Part shown: positions 1 through 5,421 of the stretch, one piece after another
Numbering within the stretch: the first letter of the stretch is position 1
Layout: each line of letters starts with the position of its first letter
Assembly (NCBI GenBank): GCA_035259145.1
Contig: DATFWQ010000260.1
Location: forward strand, 1-5,936
From: CF-161 sp035259145
GTDB taxonomy: Bacteria > Chloroflexota > Dormibacteria > Dormibacterales > Dormibacteraceae
Length of the DNA: 5,936 nucleotides
Direction: 5' to 3'
Translations under genes and position numbers: made by a program
The notes under the pieces: generated by a model
What the model was told of the DNA's origin: nothing
The model's database searches: none
What the model saw: only the letters and a program-made list of their open reading frames with translations

Positions 1-96
1 AATGGCATCGGGATCACCAGCGCCTGCCGCGCGCAGGAGCTCTCGAGCCTGACGGCGAAGCTGGTCGATGTCTGGCCTGTCGGTCAGAGTCCGCAT
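1..96 (-). CDS. N-terminal fragment of a protein with the 'RPDxDQLRRQARELLRA' leader, possibly ankyrin-repeat protein (partial)
   Basis: The gene reads leftward from an ATG at 96-94 and leaves the window after 32 codons, so its 3' end is missing. The start is supported by an excellent Shine-Dalgarno: the minus strand has AAGGAG, seven bases, then ATG. The peptide begins MRTLTDRPDIDQLRRQAREL and continues LRAAGAGDPDAI. From general knowledge, this amphipathic opening (RPDLxQLRRQAKELLRAxRAGDPxA) is common at the N-terminus of actinobacterial ankyrin-repeat proteins and some uncharacterised proteins. The repeat part is outside the window, so the product name is an inference. It has the same orientation as the methyltransferase upstream but is 164 bp away, so it may be expressed separately. 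Confidence 0.7.
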   Translation of the reverse strand, partial: MRTLTDRPDIDQLRRQARELLRAAGAGDPDAI

Positions 97-208
97 GGAA
101 TATCTCCTTCGGCTGAGGTCCGCGACCAGGCCTCTTCAGGATGACCATTGCGGCCGGCGTCGCTTGCCGTCTCGTCGATAGGAGGTGGACACAGTCCTGC
201 CCGCGGAC

Positions 209-226
209 CCGGAGGCACCCTCCCGG
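209..226 (-). terminator. Weak hairpin downstream of the methyltransferase gene
   Basis: The bases CCGGAGG (209-215) can pair with CCTCCCGG (219-226) around a three-base CAC loop, with one bulged C. The hairpin lies about 35 bases after the methyltransferase stop codon on the minus strand. There is no T-run after it, so intrinsic termination is uncertain. The same gap (97-260) has TATGAT on the minus strand (242-237), which could be a -10 box for the next gene, but no convincing -35 accompanies it. Otherwise I see nothing in this gap. Confidence 0.25.
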
Positions 227-260
227 CGCCGCCCCAATCATACGGTGAGCACAGCCCGCG

Positions 261-1262
261 CTAATCGACGGCGAACTCCATCAGCGATGGCCAGGTGCTT
301 CCCGCGACGCTGAGCAGGGACAGGCCGGCCTGCTTGCCCAGTGCCGAGTACTCCTCCAGGGTTCGTTCGAGCCCTCCGCAGCAGACCAGCATGAACAGGT
401 CGAACCCGCTCATCCCGGCAACGTCCTGGGTGGGGTCCAGCAACGACTCGGCGACCAGCACCCGGCCCGTCCGGCCGGCCGCCTCCGCACAGCGGTGCAG
501 TATCCTGACCGCGTCGCCGTCACCCCAGTCGTGAATGATGGCCGACAGCCAGTAGACGTCCGCGCCGGCCGGCAGCGTGTCGAAGAAGCTGCCCGTCACC
601 ACGGTCGCGCGGGCGGGCAATCCTTCCTCCTCGAACTTCTGCACTGCTCGCTGGGCGGGGCCGGGCAGCTCGACGAGGGTGCCGTGCATGTCGGGATTGG
701 TGCGTAGCAGGAAGGCGAGCGTCATCCCCTTACCTCCGCCGACGTCCACGACGTGGCGGACCCCGTTCCAGTCATAAAGCCCGACCACAGCGCCGGGATC
801 GCCGTCCGAGCCCATCAATTCGTCGAATCCGGCGCTCAGCTCGGCATCCAGGCTGAGGTCGTCCCAGAATCCGCGGCCGTGCACAAGCGGATAAGCCGGC
901 CCCCCGCTTCGAACACTGTCGAGCAGCCGCACGGCGGCGAGATGGGCTCGGCCGACGGCGCTGGTGAGGTCCAGCATCAGCGGACCGCGGTTGCCGGTGC
1001 GGCCTTCTCGTATGGCCTCGCCGACTCCGGTGAGAGAGTAGCGCTCGCCGGTGCGCGAGTAGACGCCGATCGCGACCAGGTGGCGCATCAGCCGGCCCAG
1101 CGTCTCCGGGTGGCTGTCTGTACGCTCCGCCAGGTCCGGCAGCGTGGCCGCCCCGGCGGCGATGTAGTCGGACAGCCTCAGGGTGGCGGCGACCCGAACC
1201 GCCATCGGTGACACGAGGTCGCCGAGGCGCCACAGCCGCTCAATGTCGGACATCTCGGACAT
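261..1262 (-). CDS. SAM-dependent O-methyltransferase (plant-OMT/DnrK-like, class I)
   Basis: The 333-aa protein has the two-part layout of small-molecule O-methyltransferases. An N-terminal winged-helix dimerisation domain (about residues 10-90, with LAERTDSHPETLGRLMRHL) precedes a Rossmann-type SAM domain. Motif I is VVDVGGGKG (171-179), followed by LVELPGPAQ (196-204), GSFFDTLPAGADVY (224-237) and IIHDWGDGDAVRIL (242-255). His244 of the HDW motif sits where the catalytic base lies in this family. GGLERTLEEY (296-305) and the final SLMEF match the usual C-terminus, and length is normal. The enzyme should transfer a methyl group to a hydroxyl on an aromatic or polyketide-like substrate; the substrate cannot be read from sequence. 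It lies 59 bp behind the Ddn-family gene and probably closes the drrA operon. No clear Shine-Dalgarno precedes ATG 1262; a second in-frame ATG at 1253 is an alternative start. Confidence 0.9.
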   Translation of the reverse strand: MSEMSDIERLWRLGDLVSPMAVRVAATLRLSDYIAAGAATLPDLAERTDSHPETLGRLMRHLVAIGVYSRTGERYSLTGVGEAIREGRTGNRGPLMLDLTSAVGRAHLAAVRLLDSVRSGGPAYPLVHGRGFWDDLSLDAELSAGFDELMGSDGDPGAVVGLYDWNGVRHVVDVGGGKGMTLAFLLRTNPDMHGTLVELPGPAQRAVQKFEEEGLPARATVVTGSFFDTLPAGADVYWLSAIIHDWGDGDAVRILHRCAEAAGRTGRVLVAESLLDPTQDVAGMSGFDLFMLVCCGGLERTLEEYSALGKQAGLSLLSVAGSTWPSLMEFAVD

Positions 1263-1321
1263 GGTGTGATTGAAGCGCAGTCAGCCGGTCGCGGTAAATG
1301 CCGACTTGCCGGTTCCGAGTC

Positions 1322-1723
1322 TCAGGTTCGCTCGAGCACGACCACGGGGATGTCGCGACTGGTCCTCTTCTGATACCGGTCGTAGTCCGGCCACTGATCA
1401 AGCATGGTTCGCCATAGCTCCGGCTTCTCCTCCGGCCTGGCTGTGCGCGCTCGAGCGGCAAATCGATCGCCCTTGACCTGGACATGGACGACAGGCTTCG
1501 CTTCGAGGTTCAGGTACCAGGCCGGATGATGGTCTGCGCCACCCAGGGAAGCAACCACCAGGTAGTCGTCGCCGTGCCGGCCGTAGATGAGAGGCGTACT
1601 CTGCTGCTCGCCTGACTTCCTGCCGGTGGTCGTGAGGATCAGGACGGCGGCGCCATTCCAGTCGTGGCCCTCCTGGCCGTTGGTCTCGACATATCGGCTG
1701 ACGTGTACCTTTCCGAACAGCAT
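1322..1723 (-). CDS. Ddn-family F420-dependent nitroreductase / quinone reductase-like protein
   Basis: This 133-aa protein matches the small split-beta-barrel deazaflavin-dependent nitroreductase family (Ddn of Mycobacterium tuberculosis and relatives). Recognisable blocks are ILTTTGRKSGEQQSTPLIY (29-47), corresponding to the cofactor-phosphate loop TxGxKSG, then VVASLGGADHHPAWYLNL (56-73), and the C-terminal WPDYDRYQKRTSRDIPVVVL (111-130). Family members use F420H2 to reduce nitro groups, quinones and similar conjugated acceptors, so a protective reductase role is plausible here. The start at 1723 is chosen because GGAGG lies five bases upstream and the family blocks follow directly. The same frame stays open far upstream to 2710, but that stretch is the shadow of drrB. 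The protein is shorter at the N-terminus than many homologues (about 145-150 aa), mainly before the TTTGRKSG block. Confidence 0.88.
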   Translation of the reverse strand: MLFGKVHVSRYVETNGQEGHDWNGAAVLILTTTGRKSGEQQSTPLIYGRHGDDYLVVASLGGADHHPAWYLNLEAKPVVHVQVKGDRFAARARTARPEEKPELWRTMLDQWPDYDRYQKRTSRDIPVVVLERT

Positions 1724-1782
1724 CTCGTCCTCCAGAACGAGCGCCGGTGTGGCCCGAGCGCTTTGCGGTGGATATCTCTTCT

Positions 1783-2603
1783 TCAGCGAGTGGTGGCCCG
1801 GCCGTAGGCGTAAACCGCGATCGGGGCGAAGACCGCCACGATGGCAAGGGACCATGCAGCGGCGAGCCAGGCCCCTGGACCCACAGGATAGGCCAGGACC
1901 AGCGCGCGCACCGCGTCGACGACCTGCGTCATGGGCTGGTGGGCGACGAAGATCCGAAGCAGCCCGGGCATTGTCTGTGTGGGGACGAACGCGCTGCTGA
2001 GGAAGGTGAGCGGGAAGACCAGGGTCATGGTGACGTTCTGGACCGCCTCCAGGTTGCGGACAAGGAGGCCCACAGCCACCCCGACCCAGGAGATGGCGAA
2101 CCCGAACAGCAAGAGCAGTCCTAGGGCGGCGGCCCAGGCGGCCGGGCCACCCTCGGGCCGGAAGCCCACGACCACGCCCACAGCCGCCACGATCCCCAGC
2201 GTGAAGAGGTTGCGGACCAGTGTGGCGACCACCCGGCCGGTGATCACGGCGGAGCGGGCGATGGGCAGCGAGCGAAAGCGATCGATCAGCCCGGAGTGGA
2301 GGTCCTGAGCCACGCCCGTGCCGGCCCCCAGCGAGGTGATCGCGACGGTCTGGACGAAGATTCCGGCCATCAGATAGTTGGCGTAGCCGGTGTGCCCGAC
2401 GTTGATGGCGCCGCCGAAGACGTATCGAAAGAGCAAGACGAAGATGATCGGCGTACTGGTAGCGGTGGCCAGCTCCTCCGGGCTCCGGACTATGCGGACG
2501 AGGATGCGCCTGGCAATCGCGAACGAGTCGGTGAGGGTCCAGGCCAATCGTCTTCCGGGGAGCCAGGCCGAGCTGGCTGGCGGATGCAGACTCAGGCTGT
2601 TCA

Positions 2604-2607
<4 letters not shown>
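1783..2607 (-). CDS. drrB: ABC-2 type transporter permease, DrrB-like
   Basis: The 274-aa integral membrane protein is the permease partner of the ATPase encoded just upstream. Hydrophobic segments are visible at about 52-67, 77-97, 131-149, 158-183, 193-211 and 245-268, giving the six-helix ABC-2 layout. The family block DLHSGLIDRFRSLPIARSAV (102-121), the cytoplasmic coupling region, is intact. FPLTFLSSAFVPTQTMP (198-214) and NPMTQ-like HQPMTQVVDAVRAL (223-236) are also characteristic of DrrB/daunorubicin-type exporters. The start codon overlaps the drrA stop (ATGA, 2604-2607), with GAGGAGG four bases upstream, so the two subunits are translationally coupled. The likely role is export of a hydrophobic drug or a self-made metabolite. 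The symbol reflects family resemblance, not proven substrate. Confidence 0.92.
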
Positions 2608-3570
<963 letters not shown>

Positions 3571-3578
<8 letters not shown>

Positions 3579-3645
3579 CTCCATGCCTCCCGTTGTTTCC
3601 AACTCCATTTCGTCCATGGAGGTGGTTGACCTTTGGCAATTCCAT
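3571..3645 (-). other. Possible leaderless 24-codon ORF overlapping the drrA start
   Basis: The minus-strand ATG at 3645-3643 coincides with the predicted drrA transcription start (seven bases past TATAGT). It opens a 24-codon frame ending at TGA 3573-3571, eight bases into drrA and in a different frame. The peptide begins MELPKVNHLHGR and has no recognisable function. It could modulate drrA translation or be accidental. Confidence 0.25.
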
Positions 3646-3654
3646 GGATAGACT
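3626..3654 (+). promoter_or_regulatory. Probable tetR promoter
   Basis: TTGACC (3626-3631) and TAGACT (3649-3654) are 17 bases apart on the plus strand. The -10 is weaker than the opposing one but keeps the TAnnnT core. The start site would be near 3661, about 38 bases before the tetR ATG. The promoter faces away from and overlaps the drrA promoter, sharing the same -10 region and the palindrome. Confidence 0.6.
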
Positions 3655-3660
3655 ATACAT
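3644..3660. promoter_or_regulatory. Candidate TetR-family operator (17-bp palindrome)
   Basis: ATGGATAGACTATACAT is a palindrome around a central A with seven of eight base pairs matching; only G3647/A3657 fail. It covers the drrA -10 box and most of the tetR -10 box. Size, odd-length symmetry and position between a tetR gene and a divergent efflux operon fit a TetR dimer site. I infer binding by the adjacent TetR-family protein, giving repression of both directions and release by a ligand of the exporter. Confidence 0.7.
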
Positions 3661-3680
3661 CCAATGAATTTCCATGTCAA
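3652..3680 (-). promoter_or_regulatory. Strong sigma70-type promoter of the drrA operon
   Basis: On the minus strand TTGACA (3680-3675) and TATAGT (3657-3652) are separated by exactly 17 bases, which is nearly consensus and rare by chance in such GC-rich DNA. Transcription should begin near 3645, leaving a leader of about 67 bases before the drrA ATG. The -10 box lies inside the palindrome at 3644-3660, so a bound repressor would block this promoter. Confidence 0.8.
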
Positions 3681-3702
3681 GCCTTTGGCGCAAGCCCGAT
3701 GA
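3664..3702 (+). other. Possible leader ORF (12 codons) overlapping the tetR start
   Basis: ATG at 3664-3666 opens a reading frame encoding MNFHVKPLAQAR, with its TGA at 3700-3702 sharing ATGA with the tetR start. It begins only a few bases from the predicted tetR start site, so it would be read with almost no leader. Translational coupling would explain why tetR lacks its own Shine-Dalgarno. An ORF this short can arise by chance. Confidence 0.35.
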
Positions 3703-4328
3703 GCCCCCGTCCATACCGACTCGGGCTCCGGGAGGTCTCCAGAGAGGCCACCCGCAGCCGGATCATCGAGGTCGCCTGCCAGCTCCTGGCCTCAGGTGGC
3801 TTCGGCGCCTTCACGATCGACACCGTCGCCGGCGCCGCCGACGTCTCCCGGATGACCGTCTACAACCAGTTCGGGTCCAAAACAGGGCTGCTGGAGGCGA
3901 TCTTCGACTGGGTTGCACAGCGGGGCGACGTGCAGCGGATTGGCGATGCGGCGGGCCACCCCGACCCCCAGGAGGGCCTTGCCCTGTTCGTTCGCGCGTG
4001 CTGCGCCCTCTGGGCGTCGAACCGGAAGGTCCACAGGCGCCTGGTCGGGCTCGCCGCCATCGACGCGGATTTCGAGTCCGCGCTGTCGAGACGCGAGGAG
4101 CGACGAGCGGGCCCCGTTCGAGCCGTGCTCGCCTTCATGTCCGAGCGCGACGGGCGCCCGGAGTCAGGGCGGCTGGAGACCGCCCTGCAGCGAGTGATGG
4201 CGCTGACCAGTTTCGGCACCGTCGACGCGCTGGCAGGCCCTGACGGCGACCCTGTGGCCGTGGCGGAAGTCGTGCTGGCACAGGTCCGCTGCGTCCTGGG
4301 ACTTGACGACGTCGCTGATTCGTGTTGA
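3699..4328 (+). CDS. TetR/AcrR-family transcriptional repressor
   Basis: From ATG 3699 the protein has 209 aa, typical for TetR. The N-terminal helix-turn-helix spans about residues 16-62: SRIIEVACQLLASGGFGAFT, then IDTVAGAADVSRMTVYNQFGSKTGLLEAIF with the recognition helix at VSRMTVYNQF (49-58). The rest (about 75-209) is the helical ligand-binding and dimer part, with no specific ligand motif. It is divergent from the drrAB operon and shares a palindrome with it, so it is very likely the local repressor. A longer reading from TTG 3633 would start inside the promoter and is unlikely. No good Shine-Dalgarno precedes ATG 3699; instead a 12-codon ORF ends in an ATGA overlap with it, which may supply ribosomes. 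Confidence 0.9.
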   Translation: MSPRPYRLGLREVSREATRSRIIEVACQLLASGGFGAFTIDTVAGAADVSRMTVYNQFGSKTGLLEAIFDWVAQRGDVQRIGDAAGHPDPQEGLALFVRACCALWASNRKVHRRLVGLAAIDADFESALSRREERRAGPVRAVLAFMSERDGRPESGRLETALQRVMALTSFGTVDALAGPDGDPVAVAEVVLAQVRCVLGLDDVADSC

Positions 4329-4352
4329 ATCCGCATGGAGCGCGATCGGGAC

Positions 4353-4366
4353 AATCGCCGGCGATT
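4353..4366. repeat. Perfect 14-bp palindrome AATCGCCGGCGATT
   Basis: This loop-free perfect palindrome lies 25 bases after the tetR stop. It is a better candidate for a protein-binding site than for an RNA hairpin because it has no loop. Its half GCCGGCGAT recurs at 4399-4407 inside the next dyad. No known regulator can be assigned. Confidence 0.4.
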
Positions 4367-4389
4367 TGACCACTCGTTGGCGCCGCAAT

Positions 4390-4422
4390 GGGCCTACTGC
4401 CGGCGATAGGCCCTGTCAGGGC
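4390..4422 (+). terminator. Hairpins between tetR and merR (terminator-like or regulatory)
   Basis: GGGCCTA (4390-4396) and TAGGCCC (4407-4413) form a perfect 7-bp stem with a ten-base loop. Overlapping its right arm is GCCCTG-T-CAGGGC (4410-4422), a second perfect 6-bp dyad, so the two structures exclude each other. The first could end the tetR transcript, though no T-run follows. The second abuts the -35 box of the merR promoter and may instead be a DNA-binding site. Confidence 0.4.
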
Positions 4423-4454
4423 TTGACCCTGCAGCGCGGTTGAAGGTCTAGGTT
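4423..4454 (+). promoter_or_regulatory. MerR-type promoter with long spacer and internal dyad
   Basis: TTGACC (4423-4428) and TAGGTT (4449-4454) are 20 bases apart, longer than the normal 17. This is the hallmark of promoters that MerR proteins activate by twisting the spacer DNA. The interval 4425-4448 is an inverted repeat with GACC at one end, GGTC at the other and a CGCG centre; eight of twelve pairs match. The start site falls at about 4461, on the merR ATG itself, implying a leaderless mRNA. Autoregulation by the downstream protein is inferred. Confidence 0.65.
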
Positions 4455-4460
4455 CACTCC

Positions 4461-5399
4461 ATGGCGCTCCGGATCGGCGAGTTGGCGCGGCGCGGCGGCG
4501 TCACCCCGGCGGCGCTCCGGTACTACGAGGCGGCCGGTCTCCTCGCCCCTGCCTTCCGCACGGAGGGCGGCTACCGTGCGTACGAGGCGGGCGCTCTGGG
4601 CCGGATCGAGTTCATCCAGCAAGCGAAAGAGCTGGGCCTCTCGATCGGCGAGATCCGGCGCTTGCTGTCCGGGTCAGGTGCCGACGCGAAAGAGGATGCC
4701 GCGACGCTCGGACGCCTGGTCGCCAGCAAGCTCGCACAGGTCCGGGAGCGCACCGCCGAACTGCGCCGCCGTGAAGCGCGACTTGAGGCCCTGCGTGCTC
4801 GATTGGCGAGCGCAGAGCCTGACTGGGGGCGCCTTGGTGACTCGGCGAAATGGCTATGGGTCGACGAGGAGGTACTGACGATGGGCACCGGTGTGAAAGG
4901 CTGGATGATGGCGGGTAGCCATCCGGTCGATTACGAGGCCGGAATCGACGCGGACGAGCGCTTCGGAGGACATCCGGTCGCGTACTTTCGCTCATGTCGC
5001 ACCCCCGCGTCCGGTTTCGGCACGCTCATGCAGACGATCTCACCGGAGGAATTCTCGGGCAAGCGCGTCAAGTTCTCCGGCGCGGTGCGGTCCGAAAGTC
5101 TGACCGGCTGGGCAGCCTTGTGGATGAGGGTCGACGGCCCGGTATCCGGTCGACATCTCGCCTTCGACAACATGCAGGACCGTCCCATCAAGGGCACCAC
5201 CGACTGGACTCGCTACGCCGTCGTGCTCGACGTCGACGAGAGTGCGGCCGCCATCGCCTTTGGAGTCCTGGCCGGGGGTGAGGGCAAGCTGTGGCTCTCC
5301 GACTTCGGCTTCGACGTCGTGTCACGTGACGAACCGGTGACCGGTGGACGGACGCGATCCCGCCCGGAGAACCTGGACTTCTCGGCAGCACAGGGCTGA
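4461..5399 (+). CDS. MerR-family regulator fused to a C-terminal beta-rich sensor-like domain
   Basis: The 312-aa protein starts with a complete MerR head: helix-turn-helix IGELARRGGVTPAALRYYE (5-23), wing GLLAPAFRTEGGYRAY (26-41) and FIQQAKELGLSIGEIRRLL (51-69). A charged coiled-coil helix follows (about 80-117), the usual dimer contact. From about 140 to 295 comes a different domain with GWMMAGSHPVDYEAGID (147-163), FGTLMQTI (186-193), WAALWMRVDG (217-226), LAFDNMQDRPIKGTTDW (233-249) and FGVLAGGEGKLWLSDFGFDV (267-286). Its alternating pattern suggests a jelly-roll-like beta sandwich. I recognise this block as one that also occurs in other bacterial regulators and stand-alone proteins, but know no ligand. 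The single Cys179 argues against a metal- or redox-type MerR. No Shine-Dalgarno is placed for ATG 4461, consistent with leaderless start. An internal ATG at 4881 with GAGGAGG eight bases upstream could yield the sensor domain alone (172 aa). Confidence 0.88.
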   Translation: MALRIGELARRGGVTPAALRYYEAAGLLAPAFRTEGGYRAYEAGALGRIEFIQQAKELGLSIGEIRRLLSGSGADAKEDAATLGRLVASKLAQVRERTAELRRREARLEALRARLASAEPDWGRLGDSAKWLWVDEEVLTMGTGVKGWMMAGSHPVDYEAGIDADERFGGHPVAYFRSCRTPASGFGTLMQTISPEEFSGKRVKFSGAVRSESLTGWAALWMRVDGPVSGRHLAFDNMQDRPIKGTTDWTRYAVVLDVDESAAAIAFGVLAGGEGKLWLSDFGFDVVSRDEPVTGGRTRSRPENLDFSAAQG

Positions 5400-5421
5400 G
5401 GGGGAGCCGACCCCGGCTCAG
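5396..5421. terminator. Hairpin between convergent stop codons, possible bidirectional terminator
   Basis: CTGAGGGGG (5396-5404) can pair with CCCC (5411-5414) and CTCAG (5417-5421), leaving a GG bulge and a six-base loop. A competing fold pairs GAGCCG (5404-5409) with CGGCTC (5414-5419) around ACCC. It includes both stop codons, only 18 bases apart, so one stem could serve both genes. There is no flanking T-run, so strength is uncertain. Confidence 0.45.

Noticed and set aside
14..241. Minus-strand 75-aa open frame over the left intergenic region
   Set aside because: It is in a different frame from the gene starting at 96, has no family resemblance and reads as composition-driven open frame.
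753..1211. Plus-strand 152-aa open frame
   Set aside because: It lies entirely opposite the methyltransferase gene and has no recognisable motifs; typical of high-GC antisense frames.
1263..1321. Possible promoter or hairpin in the 59-bp gap before the methyltransferase
   Set aside because: Only a poor TTCAAT box and no convincing stem were found, so an internal promoter is not supported.
3579..3680. N-terminal extension of drrA to 3680
   Set aside because: The region contains its own promoter -35 and -10; the well-placed Shine-Dalgarno supports 3578.
3633..3698. Upstream extension of tetR from TTG 3633
   Set aside because: It would place the start inside the promoter and operator, and adds residues unlike TetR N-termini.
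3860..4388. Minus-strand open frames opposite tetR
   Set aside because: Ser/Arg-rich translations with no motifs, antisense to a clear TetR gene.
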